DNA from: Caldifarciminota bacterium
GTDB taxonomy: Bacteria > Hydrothermota > Tepidihabitantia > Tepidihabitantales > Tepidihabitantaceae
Length of the DNA stretch: 6,325 nucleotides
Direction: 5' to 3'
Assembly (NCBI GenBank): GCA_016935295.1
Contig: JAFGRF010000275.1
Coordinates: 1-6,325 of the forward strand
Below, piece after piece: positions 1 through 6,325 of the stretch. Position 1 is the stretch's first letter. The number at the start of each line of letters is the position of its first letter. The notes below the pieces were generated by a model that was not told the origin of the DNA, did not search any database, and saw nothing but the letters and a program-made list of their open reading frames with translations. The position numbers were made by a program, and so were the translations under genes.

Positions 1-6
1 AACTTA

Positions 7-12
7 TCTCCT
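7..12 (-). promoter_or_regulatory. Probable Shine-Dalgarno site of a gene lying off the left edge
   Basis: Read on the minus strand, AGGAGA is followed by six bases (TAAGTT) and then the window ends. This is the right spacing for a start codon just beyond position 1, so a further minus-strand gene probably follows ruvB. In many bacteria the next gene could be queA or another gene of the ruv cluster, but nothing of its coding region is visible and no identity can be given. The motif alone is weak evidence. Confidence 0.35.
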
Positions 13-13
13 G

Positions 14-130
14 CCTCGCCTGCCGGGCGTCCCTTGGGAATTGGATGTGCCCCGAGCCAAACTGCCGGACTAGTCCGGCACGCAGCGGACTTGTTGACTT
101 TGGCAGCCCAGAACCGCAGGACAGGCGAGG
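14..130. repeat. Inverted repeat enclosing an 18-bp perfect palindrome, downstream of ruvB
   Basis: CCTCGCCTG at 14-22 is exactly complementary to CAGGCGAGG at 122-130. Between them, at 63-80, lies the perfect palindrome TGCCGGACTAGTCCGGCA. On the minus-strand transcript this gives an outer 9-bp stem starting 7 nt after the ruvB stop and closing next to the AGGAGA motif, with an inner 7-bp hairpin that has a CTAG loop. There is no following U-tract, so it is not a convincing intrinsic terminator. It could be an intercistronic RNA structure, a protein-binding site or chance in GC-rich DNA. The complementarity is seen directly; a function is inference. Confidence 0.4.
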
Positions 131-136
131 GCTATG

Positions 137-1168
137 CTAGCCCAGATCCAGTTCGCTCTGGCGAGCGGAGCCAGCCTTGCGGCTGAAGTGATCGTACGCT
201 CGCCTTTGGGCCATCCGTCCCCGCGGGGTCCGCTGGATTAGGCCTTGCTGAACCAAAAACGGCTCGTAGACCTCCTCAAGAGTACCCACATCCTCACCGA
301 CGGCCACAGCCAGTGAAGATGCGCCGACCGGGCCACCATCGAACCGATCTATGATGGTGAGGAGTATCTTCTTGTCCATCTCGTCGAGCCCTAGCGTGTC
401 TACGTCGAGTTGGGCAAGGGCGTAGCAGGCTATCTCCCTGTCTACCATCTGCTTACCACCAACTTGGGCAAAATCCCGGACGCGTCGCAGAAGACGGTTG
501 GCGATTCGCGGAGTTCCCCGGGACCTTCCCGCGATCTCGGCCGCGGCCGCGTCATCCACCCTGACCCCTAGAATTCGCGCGGTTCGTCGAACGATCAGGA
601 CAAGGTCCTCTGCAGGATAGTAGTCGAGGTGAAAAGACATGCCGAACCGCGAACGCAATGGCGCGGTCAGCAACCCAGAGCGAGTCGTGGCCCCAACCAG
701 AGTGAAACCGTGTAGCCCGATCTTCTCCGATCTCGCCCCGGGTCCCTTGTCGATGAGTACGTCGAGCGAGAAATCCTCCATTGCCGGGTAGAGGTACTCC
801 TCCACGGCCTTGTTGGTTCGGTGAATCTCATCTATGAACAGGACATCCTTGGGTGCTAGGCCGGTGAGAATTCCGGCCAGGTCCACGGGACGTTCGAGGA
901 TCGGGCCCGAACTCGCCCTGACCGCGGTTCCCATCTCGCCGGCGATAATGTAGGCGAGCGTTGTCTTGCCCAAACCGGGAGGCCCAAACAGCAGGACGTG
1001 CTCGAGCGGCTCGCCCCGCAGCTTGGCGGCTTCGATGAAGACGCGCAGATTCTCCTTCAGTCGTGACTGACCGATGAAATCCTCAAGCGTCCTCGGCCGG
1101 ATTTCCTCATCCAGCGCCTCCTCGCCCCGCATCCGCTGCGGAGACGAAATCCTCTCTGTCCGCACCAT
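137..1168 (-). CDS. ruvB: RuvB, Holliday junction branch-migration ATPase
   Basis: Product of 343 residues, normal for the family (about 330-350). RuvB is the hexameric AAA+ motor that, loaded on RuvA, pumps DNA through Holliday junctions in the cytoplasm during recombinational repair. Visible motifs are Walker A GPPGLGKT at 62-69, Walker B with DEIH at 113-116, sensor 1 GATTR at 159-163, the APLRSRFG segment carrying the arginine finger at 169-176, and the sensor 2 region RGTPRIANRL at 217-226. The C-terminal winged-helix domain (about 260-335) contains the RGR signature. The ATG start lies one base after the ruvA stop codon, with GAGG (1174-1177) five bases upstream, so translation is probably coupled to ruvA. 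It is the last gene of the yebC-ruvCAB block seen in the window. All key ATPase residues are present. Confidence 0.97.
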   Translation of the reverse strand: MVRTERISSPQRMRGEEALDEEIRPRTLEDFIGQSRLKENLRVFIEAAKLRGEPLEHVLLFGPPGLGKTTLAYIIAGEMGTAVRASSGPILERPVDLAGILTGLAPKDVLFIDEIHRTNKAVEEYLYPAMEDFSLDVLIDKGPGARSEKIGLHGFTLVGATTRSGLLTAPLRSRFGMSFHLDYYPAEDLVLIVRRTARILGVRVDDAAAAEIAGRSRGTPRIANRLLRRVRDFAQVGGKQMVDREIACYALAQLDVDTLGLDEMDKKILLTIIDRFDGGPVGASSLAVAVGEDVGTLEEVYEPFLVQQGLIQRTPRGRMAQRRAYDHFSRKAGSARQSELDLG

Positions 1169-1169
1169 G

Positions 1170-1730
1170 CTAGCCTCGCTGCGCCAGTGCCATCTTCAAT
1201 AGCTCCTGCAGGCCCGGGGTTTCGGCCGAACCGACTCGGCGCAGCCGTTCCCTGGCTTCGCGGTGCGTCAACCCCAGCGAGACGAGTGCCGATTCCGCGT
1301 CGGCCAGCAACTCAGAGCCAACGTCGGAAGGCGGAGCCTCGGCCTGCAGCTTCTTTATGATGCTCTCGGCCTTGGTCGGCCCGATGCCGGGAACGGTGCG
1401 CAGGACATCGGCCTTGCCGCTGACGATGATTGAGTCGATCTCGGACGGTGCAAACCGGGACAGCAGATTCAGTCCGGCCTTGGGACCGATGCCAGACACC
1501 GATGTCAACCGCTGGAACGTTACCATTTCATCCCTGTCGATGAACCCGAAGAGCTCGACACCATCCCGGGTGAAGTGCGTGTGAACCCGCAGCACGACCT
1601 CGCCGCCGGGATCGGCCAGCCGTCGTGATGTCGACAACGGGACCTTGAGCCCGAACCCGATGCCCTGACAGTCAACGACGATGTGCGTCGGTTCCTTCTC
1701 GACCAGGATCCCGCGCAGTCGCTCTAGCAC
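1170..1730 (-). CDS. ruvA: RuvA, Holliday junction DNA-binding subunit
   Basis: Product of 186 residues, slightly shorter than the usual 190-205. RuvA forms tetramers that clamp the four-way junction and recruit RuvB. The N-terminal OB-fold domain begins with the family-typical LERLRGILVEKEP and runs to about 63. The middle domain has both helix-hairpin-helix motifs, VSGIGPK at 78-84 and VPGIGPTKAE at 113-122. The C-terminal three-helix domain (about 140-186) that contacts RuvB ends in LLKMALAQ. The start is GTG, overlapping the ruvC stop by 7 nt. A run of six G residues lies about five bases upstream and may act as a poor Shine-Dalgarno site, so coupling to ruvC is likely. The acidic-pin loop reads TRDGVELFGF at 54-63, apparently two residues shorter than in E. 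coli and with one acidic residue instead of Glu-Asp. Confidence 0.96.
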   Translation of the reverse strand: MLERLRGILVEKEPTHIVVDCQGIGFGLKVPLSTSRRLADPGGEVVLRVHTHFTRDGVELFGFIDRDEMVTFQRLTSVSGIGPKAGLNLLSRFAPSEIDSIIVSGKADVLRTVPGIGPTKAESIIKKLQAEAPPSDVGSELLADAESALVSLGLTHREARERLRRVGSAETPGLQELLKMALAQRG

Positions 1731-2203
1731 CGCCGCCCCCCGGTTGCCGACTGCCTGCGACTCAGGCAGTACGCTGCGGCCAGTGCGTCGGCCGCGTGCT
1801 CGGACACGCGCTCATTGAGGCCGAGCAGCCGTTTGACCATGTAGTTCATCTGGTGTTTTGATGCCCGGCCGCTGCCGGTGACGGCCAGCTTGATGGTAGC
1901 GGGGGTGAGTTCGGTGACAGGGACGCAGTTCCGCCCGAGGACGTAGACAATCGTCCCGCGCGCCTCGGCCGAGCGGATTACACTCCGCGCACCGACGGAC
2001 CTGAAAAAGAGGGTCTCGAGCGCACACCGCGCCGGCCGGGTCCGGCGGACTATCTCCTCTACGCCTTCGCCGAGGGAACGCAATCTCTCGGCGATTGGCT
2101 GTCTGGAATCGGTCGTGATGAGGCCGAACTCGGTGGCCTCGCCGTCTTCGACTACGCCGTATCCGGTCGCGCCCAGCCCGGGGTCAATCCCGAGGATCCT
2201 CAA
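1724..2203 (-). CDS. ruvC: RuvC, crossover junction endodeoxyribonuclease
   Basis: Product of 159 residues, at the short end of the family (about 155-180). RuvC is the dimeric, metal-dependent RNase H-fold nuclease that makes paired nicks in Holliday junctions. It opens with the signature MRILGIDPGLGATGYG, giving catalytic Asp7. Glu63 lies in ALETLFF, and the C-terminal SEHAADALAAAYC supplies His136 and Asp139. E. coli has Asp at the His136 position; His there is known from Thermus thermophilus RuvC, so the active site is expected to work. GSGRASKHQM at 110-119 matches the conserved DNA-binding and dimer region. The start is TTG, six bases after the yebC stop, with no clear Shine-Dalgarno site, which suggests coupling to yebC. 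The stop overlaps the ruvA start. Confidence 0.96.
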   Translation of the reverse strand: MRILGIDPGLGATGYGVVEDGEATEFGLITTDSRQPIAERLRSLGEGVEEIVRRTRPARCALETLFFRSVGARSVIRSAEARGTIVYVLGRNCVPVTELTPATIKLAVTGSGRASKHQMNYMVKRLLGLNERVSEHAADALAAAYCLSRRQSATGGRRC

Positions 2204-2209
2204 GTGAGG

Positions 2210-2965
2210 CTATTCTGCGGCCGCGATCTTCTCCAGTACCTCGTCCGGGATGTCGAAGTTGGCGTAGACCTGCTGCACCTCTTCCAGTTCCTCGAGCATC
2301 TCGATCAACTTGAGAACCTTGGGCGCGTCATGTTCGGACGGCTTCACCGAGTTGCTGGCGATCATGGTGAGTTCGGCGCTTTCGAACGGAATGCCCGCGA
2401 CACTTAGCTGCTTCTTCACCTTCTCGAGCGCGGCCACCGGGGTCATTATCGAGTAGGCGCTCGCCTCGGTCTGCACGTCGTCAGCCCCGGCCTCAAGCGC
2501 CGCCGCAAGAACTGCGTCCTCGTCGGCCCTATCCTTGGACACGACAATTAGTCCCTGGGGTTTGAACTGCCACGCCACTGATCCGGCCGATCCCATGCTG
2601 CCGCCGTACTTGTCGAAGACGTGCCGGACCTCAGCGGTGCTGCGATTCTTGTTGTCGGTCAGCGCACGGATCATCATGGCCACGCCGCCCGGACCATAGC
2701 CCTCGTAGACTGTCTCTTCGTAGGTGACGCCCGGCAGTTCGCCGGTTCCCTTCTTGATGGCCCGGTCGATGTTGTCGGAAGGCATGTTGATCGCCTTCGC
2801 CGACTCGACCGCGGTACGCAACCTCGGGTTGGCGTTCACATCGCCGCCGCCGATCCTGGCCGCGGTCGTAATCTCGCGAATCAGCTTGGAGAAGGCGGCG
2901 CCGCGCGCCTGGTCGGCCTTGCCCTTCTTGTGCTTGATTGTTGACCATTTAGAGTGCCCGGACAT
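2210..2965 (-). CDS. yebC: YebC/PmpR/TACO1-family protein (regulator or translation factor)
   Basis: Product of 251 residues, the normal length. The N-terminus MSGHSKWSTIKHKK is the family hallmark. Further conserved blocks are RIGGGDVNANPRLR (about 37-50), NMPSDNIDRAIKKGTG (about 60-75), YEGYGPGGVA (about 87-96) and DNKNRSTAEVRHVF (about 103-116). Family members are described as DNA-binding regulators (PmpR-like) and, in related work on TACO1 and bacterial homologues, as factors helping ribosomes through difficult sequences such as polyproline; the sequence does not tell which applies. The ATG at 2965-2963 is chosen over an upstream in-frame TTG because AGGAGGA sits five bases before it and the family starts at MSGHSKW. 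It is the first gene of the yebC-ruvC-ruvA-ruvB block and has its own promoter about 100 bases upstream. Confidence 0.96.
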   Translation of the reverse strand: MSGHSKWSTIKHKKGKADQARGAAFSKLIREITTAARIGGGDVNANPRLRTAVESAKAINMPSDNIDRAIKKGTGELPGVTYEETVYEGYGPGGVAMMIRALTDNKNRSTAEVRHVFDKYGGSMGSAGSVAWQFKPQGLIVVSKDRADEDAVLAAALEAGADDVQTEASAYSIMTPVAALEKVKKQLSVAGIPFESAELTMIASNSVKPSEHDAPKVLKLIEMLEELEEVQQVYANFDIPDEVLEKIAAAE

Positions 2966-2970
2966 AACTA

Positions 2971-2977
2971 TCCTCCT
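2971..2977 (-). promoter_or_regulatory. Strong Shine-Dalgarno site of yebC
   Basis: AGGAGGA on the minus strand ends five bases before the ATG of yebC and matches the CCTCC anti-Shine-Dalgarno at the 3' end of the 16S gene in this same window. It decides the start codon, since an upstream in-frame TTG would place this site inside the coding region. Confidence 0.85.
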
Positions 2978-3025
2978 CAGCAACCGGCGCCGCAGCGTGG
3001 GTCGCCGTCAAATGTAATGAATACC

Positions 3026-3047
3026 AGTCCTGTCGCGACACCGGACT
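3026..3047. repeat. Small inverted repeat in the yebC 5' leader
   Basis: AGTCC and GGACT enclose the perfect 10-bp palindrome TGTCGCGACA (3031-3040), so the leader RNA of yebC could fold into a short two-part hairpin with a CGCG loop. There is no U-tract, so it is not a terminator. It lies between the promoter and the ribosome binding site and might be an operator or a leader structure, or chance. Confidence 0.3.
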
Positions 3048-3074
3048 CGAATTCCGTCTAGTGTTCTTGCCCCT

Positions 3075-3102
3075 ATTCTAGGGTGGCAACCGCTGATGTC
3101 AA
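3075..3102 (-). promoter_or_regulatory. Sigma70-type promoter of the yebC-ruvCAB operon
   Basis: On the minus strand a perfect -35 box TTGACA (3102-3097) is followed after 16 bases by TAGAAT (3080-3075), five of six matches to the -10 consensus. Transcription would begin near 3068, leaving a leader of about 100 nt before yebC. It is the best promoter-like sequence I found in the divergent intergenic region. Confidence 0.7.
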
Positions 3103-3123
3103 CATCGTGCCGCGAGGACAAGC

Positions 3124-3152
3124 TTGACAATCGCGGCAAACAACCTTAACTT
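3124..3152 (+). promoter_or_regulatory. Possible promoter of the PorV-like gene block (weak)
   Basis: A perfect TTGACA at 3124-3129 points toward the plus-strand genes. At 17-base spacing the -10 candidate is TAACTT (3147-3152), with only three matches. Transcription from it would start near 3159, after the AGGAG ribosome-binding motif, giving an almost leaderless message. Either this is not the true promoter, or the gene is read leaderless. No better plus-strand promoter was found upstream. Confidence 0.25.
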
Positions 3153-3157
3153 AGGAG
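3153..3157 (+). promoter_or_regulatory. Shine-Dalgarno site of the PorV-like gene
   Basis: AGGAG lies four bases before the ATG at 3162, slightly close but usable. An in-frame TAA at 3147-3149 rules out a longer N-terminus, so this start is well fixed. Confidence 0.65.
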
Positions 3158-3161
3158 CACG

Positions 3162-4070
3162 ATGCTTGCCCTGACACTGGTTCTTGCTCTTATCGGGATT
3201 GACCCGAGTGCCGGCACGACCGGCTTCGACTTCCTCAGATTGACGCCCACTGCCCGCGAAGCAGCGATGGCCGGGGCCGCTGTCGGGGCCTCGGCCAGCC
3301 CGATGGGTTTCTGGTTCAGCCCGGCCCACGCCCTGTCCGCCGAAGGCCCTCGCGCCTACGTCGGCTACTTGAACTACGTAGCCGGAATCCAGACCGGCTC
3401 TGCCGCCTACAGCCAGCCGGTCGGTACCGACGAAGACAAGGGCGTCGGACTGGGCATCGTCTACCTGAACTCCGGCACCATGAAACGCACGAACGAGCGC
3501 GGCGAGGAACTGGGCACGTTCGGCGTGTCCTACGCCGACCTGAACCTGAGCGGCGCGATGCGGTTCGGCGGCGAGCTGTCGGTCGGCATCGGCGTACAAG
3601 GTCTGTACGGCTCGATCGATACCTTCTTCGGAGTGGGGCTGGCCGGCAACATCGGTGCGACCTACCGGCTGCCGGTCGACGGCCTCAGCGCGGGCCTCGC
3701 AGTGAAGAACGTCGGCTACCAGCTCAAGGCCTTCCAGGCCAACCGCGATCCGATGCCCCTTGACTTCGGGCTCGGTCTCGCCTACGAGCCCAACCCGGCG
3801 CTCAACCTCGTACTCGACGTGCACAAACCCATTGACAACCGCATCAACGTCCGCGCCGGCGTGGAAGGCTGGGTGGCAGACCTGCTTGCGATCCGCGCGG
3901 GATACACGTCCGAGGGAATCGACCTGCAGACGGGCGGCGGCGAAGACATTCTGGCCGGCCTGACTACTGGCCTCGGGGTCCGTTGGCGCGGATACCAGCT
4001 CGACTACTGCTTCATCCCGATGGTCGAGCTGGGTGTAGCTCACCGCATCTCGCTGGCCTTCTCGCTCTAA
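3162..4070 (+). CDS. PorV/PorQ-like outer-membrane beta-barrel protein
   Basis: Product of 302 residues. A hydrophobic N-terminus (about 2-12), then a probable cleavage site near Ala17-Gly18, suggests export, although no Lys or Arg precedes the hydrophobic stretch. The mature start GFDFLRLTPTAREAAMAGAA (21-40) and FSPAHAL (52-58) resemble the PorV/PorQ pattern of a phenylalanine-leucine segment, an Ala/Gly-rich Ala-Arg-x-x-Ala-x-x-Gly stretch and a (Y/F)xPAxL motif. The rest alternates polar and hydrophobic residues with Gly/Tyr-rich strands and ends HRISLAFSL, like a closing barrel strand. PorV serves the type IX secretion system in Bacteroidota, but the wider family is common in phyla with no proven type IX system, and no other secretion gene is present here. 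The role is therefore open. It heads a plus-strand block with the nuclease and rsmG. Confidence 0.78.
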   Translation: MLALTLVLALIGIDPSAGTTGFDFLRLTPTAREAAMAGAAVGASASPMGFWFSPAHALSAEGPRAYVGYLNYVAGIQTGSAAYSQPVGTDEDKGVGLGIVYLNSGTMKRTNERGEELGTFGVSYADLNLSGAMRFGGELSVGIGVQGLYGSIDTFFGVGLAGNIGATYRLPVDGLSAGLAVKNVGYQLKAFQANRDPMPLDFGLGLAYEPNPALNLVLDVHKPIDNRINVRAGVEGWVADLLAIRAGYTSEGIDLQTGGGEDILAGLTTGLGVRWRGYQLDYCFIPMVELGVAHRISLAFSL

Positions 4071-4091
4071 GGCGAACACCTGCAGCCTCCT

Positions 4092-5045
4092 GTGAAGAAG
4101 CAATTCATCAGAGACATCAAGACCGGCGCGCAGGTTGACGACATCTTCTACTGCTCCCGCCGCGACGTGAAGGAACGGCGCGACGGCGGCGCATTCCTGT
4201 CGTTGGAGCTGCGCGACCGGACCGGTTCGGTCCCGGCGATTATGTGGGACCGAATCGAAGACGCCCTGCGCTGCGTCGAGGTCGGCGGCTTCTATCGGGT
4301 CGTGGGTCGGATGGGCGACTACCAGGGCAAGCCGCAACTCACCGTCGGCCTGGTCTACCCGGCGGAGCCGACCGACATCTCGCGGGATGACTTCATCGCC
4401 GCGTCGCGGCACGACCGCGCACAGCTCATGACCGAACTTCGTGGCTATGTGGCCGCGGTCAAGAACCGCTACCTCCGGGCCCTGCTCGACGCGTTCTTCA
4501 CTGACGAGAGGTTCGCTGCGGAGTTCAGCCTGGTACCGGCCGGCGCACGTGTGCACCATGCTTTCCTCGGCGGCCTGCTCGAACATACGGTGATGATGTG
4601 TCGGGCGGCACAGCCGCTTCCCGACATCTACCCGGAAGTGGACCGCGACCTGCTGCTGACCGGGGTCATCCTGCACGACGTGGGCAAGGTAAAGGAGTAC
4701 GTCTACGATGTCGCCATTGACCACACGCCCGACGGCAGGCTGATGGGACATCTCGTGATGGGTGCCAGGATGGTCGAAGACAAGATTGTCGGTATCAAGG
4801 ACTTCCCGGCGGAACTCTCCCGGATGATCCGCCACATCGTCCTTTCCCATCACGGTGAGCTTGAGTACGGATCGCCGAAGACGCCGAAGTTCGCTGAGGC
4901 ATTCCTGGTCTTCTCTCTCGACTATGCGGACTCGCGCCTCGCCATCTTCCGCGAGGTCGTCGAGAAGAACAAGAACGTCAAATGGACGGACTTCAACAAC
5001 TACCTGGCCACGAACGTCTACATCAAAGACCCGCCCGCCAAGTAG
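4092..5045 (+). CDS. OB-fold and HD-domain 3'-5' exoribonuclease, YhaM family
   Basis: Product of 317 residues, matching YhaM-type proteins (about 310-330). The N-terminal OB-fold (about 15-90) contains FLSLELRDRTGSVPAIMWD, the usual nucleic-acid-binding pattern. The HD phosphohydrolase domain follows, with candidate metal ligands and motifs VHHAFLGGLLEHT (154-166), the HD pair His195-Asp196 in ILHDVGK, His220, SHHGELEYGSPKTP (252-265) and Asp277/Asp280 in SLDYADS. Characterised YhaM is a cytoplasmic 3'-5' exoribonuclease trimming short RNA tails, also reported to act on DNA; that role is inferred here by family. The GTG start lies 21 nt after the preceding stop, in the same reading frame, with no Shine-Dalgarno site. 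No other in-frame ATG, GTG or TTG exists in the gap. Confidence 0.88.
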   Translation: MKKQFIRDIKTGAQVDDIFYCSRRDVKERRDGGAFLSLELRDRTGSVPAIMWDRIEDALRCVEVGGFYRVVGRMGDYQGKPQLTVGLVYPAEPTDISRDDFIAASRHDRAQLMTELRGYVAAVKNRYLRALLDAFFTDERFAAEFSLVPAGARVHHAFLGGLLEHTVMMCRAAQPLPDIYPEVDRDLLLTGVILHDVGKVKEYVYDVAIDHTPDGRLMGHLVMGARMVEDKIVGIKDFPAELSRMIRHIVLSHHGELEYGSPKTPKFAEAFLVFSLDYADSRLAIFREVVEKNKNVKWTDFNNYLATNVYIKDPPAK

Positions 5046-5067
5046 GCAGGCCCTTTCCACTCCGACC

Positions 5068-5727
5068 GTGACACCACCGGCCGCCGACCCGGACTTCGCG
5101 ACGCTCGCGACCGCCTGCAGGCAGCTCGAGCTCGAGCTGACCCAGGCGCAATACGACAACCTTGTCCGCTACACACAACTGCTGCGGGACTGGAACCAGC
5201 GCATCAACCTCGTCTCGCGGCGAGACACCGACCGCATCCTCTCCTACCACATCATTGACTCGCTGGCGGTCCAGCGTCTGGTCCCGCAAGGTGCGCGGGT
5301 CTGTGACATCGGCAGCGGCGCCGGCCTGCCCGGCCTACCCTTGGCAATCGTCCGGTCCGACATCGAAGTGCTGCTCGTAGAAGCTTCGCAGAAGCGAGGC
5401 CAGTTTCTGAGAACAGCAGTAGCTGAACTCGGACTCGCAGACGTGGAAGTAGTGAACGAGCGGGCCGAGTCGCTTCCCCCGCTGAAATGCGACGTGGTTC
5501 TCAGCCGTCTATCCGGGCCGCTGCGGGACGCAGTCCGTTATGCGAATCCGCATCGCAAGCCGACCGGCACCGTCGTCCTGTACAAGACTCGAGGCTGCTC
5601 GACCGAGCTGTCAAAAGCCGCAAGACAGCTGGCACGGGGCCGGTTGCGCGTCGCCGGCTCGCACGATGTTCTGCTGCCGATCTGCAACGTACCGCGCCGG
5701 TTCATCGTGCTCGGTTCCGCCCGGTAG
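5068..5727 (+). CDS. rsmG: RsmG (GidB), 16S rRNA N7-guanosine-527 methyltransferase
   Basis: Product of 219 residues from GTG; E. coli RsmG has 207. It is a class I SAM-dependent methyltransferase that modifies G527 of 16S rRNA in the small subunit; loss in other bacteria gives low-level streptomycin resistance. Visible motifs are WNQRINLVSRRD (42-53), ILSYHIIDSLA (57-67), the SAM-binding loop VCDIGSGAGLPGLPLAI (78-94), LVEASQKRGQFLR (103-115) and the RAES segment (132-135). The open frame extends back to about 4855, but that part overlaps the nuclease gene and lacks similarity. The GTG at 5068 is the only start in the gap and leaves a 22-nt spacer; no good Shine-Dalgarno site precedes it. 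The canonical SRAFA motif appears as SRLSG (146-150). The gene converges on the 16S gene whose product it would modify. Confidence 0.93.
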   Translation: MTPPAADPDFATLATACRQLELELTQAQYDNLVRYTQLLRDWNQRINLVSRRDTDRILSYHIIDSLAVQRLVPQGARVCDIGSGAGLPGLPLAIVRSDIEVLLVEASQKRGQFLRTAVAELGLADVEVVNERAESLPPLKCDVVLSRLSGPLRDAVRYANPHRKPTGTVVLYKTRGCSTELSKAARQLARGRLRVAGSHDVLLPICNVPRRFIVLGSAR

Positions 5728-5741
5728 CCGCAACGCCGGGA

Positions 5742-5777
5742 AAAAGAAAGAAGGCCGACTTGGCCTTCGTTTCTTTT
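5742..5777. terminator. Bidirectional intrinsic terminator between rsmG and 16S rRNA
   Basis: The arms AAAAGAAAGAAGGCC (5742-5756) and GGCCTTCGTTTCTTTT (5762-5777) pair over 15 bp with one bulged G at 5769 and a five-base loop. The A-rich left arm and T-rich right arm provide a U-tract in either direction. On the plus strand it ends the rsmG block 14 bases after the stop; on the minus strand it ends the 16S transcript about 53 bases after the mature 3' end. The spacer 5778-5830 holds only a 4-bp hairpin (CTGG 5783-5786 with CCAG 5793-5796) and no tRNA. Confidence 0.88.
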
Positions 5778-5830
5778 CAATACTGGATGCAACCAGAAAA
5801 AGCGTGCTCGGGTTCGTGCAAAACTCGTAG

Positions 5831-6325
<495 letters not shown>

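Noticed and set aside
63..80. The 18-bp palindrome as an intrinsic terminator of ruvB
   Set aside because: No run of U follows the hairpin on either strand.
2966..2983. Longer yebC start at an in-frame TTG (2983)
   Set aside because: It would place the strong AGGAGGA site inside the coding region and add six residues ahead of the conserved MSGHSKW N-terminus.
2204..3017. Several plus-strand frames opposite yebC
   Set aside because: yebC is unmistakable on the minus strand; these are antisense shadows with no motif or ribosome binding site.
3162..4070. Calling the barrel protein a true type IX secretion PorV
   Set aside because: Only family-level resemblance is visible, and no other type IX secretion gene lies in the window.
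4855..5067. N-terminal extension of rsmG overlapping the nuclease gene
   Set aside because: The translated extension is Arg/Ser/Thr-rich shadow sequence of the nuclease gene; RsmG similarity begins only after the GTG at 5068.
3099..5159. A 686-codon open frame on the minus strand, antisense to the PorV-like and nuclease genes
   Set aside because: The plus-strand frames have clear family motifs, start sites and stops, whereas the antisense product has low-complexity Val/Asp/Arg/Ala-rich composition with no recognisable domain. Long stop-free antisense frames are common in GC-rich genes with strong third-position bias.
5778..5830. A tRNA or other small RNA between 16S and the terminator
   Set aside because: A GGTTCG-like stretch is present, but the 53-nt segment is too short and lacks a cloverleaf.

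Overview
This is a GC-rich bacterial window (roughly 60% G+C by eye). It contains two compact gene blocks that diverge from one intergenic region near 2966-3161, followed by the 3' third of a 16S rRNA gene at the right edge. The PorV/PorQ-like outer-membrane barrel protein indicates a Gram-negative (diderm) cell. This protein family is typical of the Bacteroidota/FCB group and of several uncultured candidate phyla (for example WOR-3-like lineages). That placement is inference; I cannot assign a phylum without searching the 16S fragment.

Left block, minus strand: yebC (2210-2965), ruvC (1724-2203), ruvA (1170-1730) and ruvB (137-1168) are packed with 6-nt, -7-nt and 1-nt junctions. They are preceded by a near-consensus sigma70-type promoter (TTGACA, 16 nt, TAGAAT). 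The block encodes the Holliday-junction resolvasome: RuvA binds the junction, RuvB is the branch-migration motor and RuvC cuts. The YebC/PmpR/TACO1-family protein leads the operon, in the gene order known from many bacteria. Positions 1-136 hold no gene but contain a perfect 18-bp palindrome, a flanking 9-bp inverted repeat and a Shine-Dalgarno-like motif pointing off the left edge.

Right block, plus strand: a PorV/PorQ-like protein (3162-4070), an OB-fold plus HD-domain nuclease of the YhaM type (4092-5045) and rsmG, the 16S rRNA G527 methyltransferase (5068-5727), are separated by 21- and 22-nt gaps. A very strong hairpin with A/T-tract flanks (5742-5777) ends this block. It can act in both directions.

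The 16S rRNA gene (5831 to beyond 6325, minus strand) converges on rsmG. Its mature 3' end lies only about 53 nt from the shared terminator, so no 23S or 5S gene can follow it. The rRNA genes of this organism therefore appear unlinked at this locus, which is the most notable observation here. I see no mobile element, CRISPR array, tRNA gene or clearly novel defence-type system in the window; most of it is core housekeeping content.
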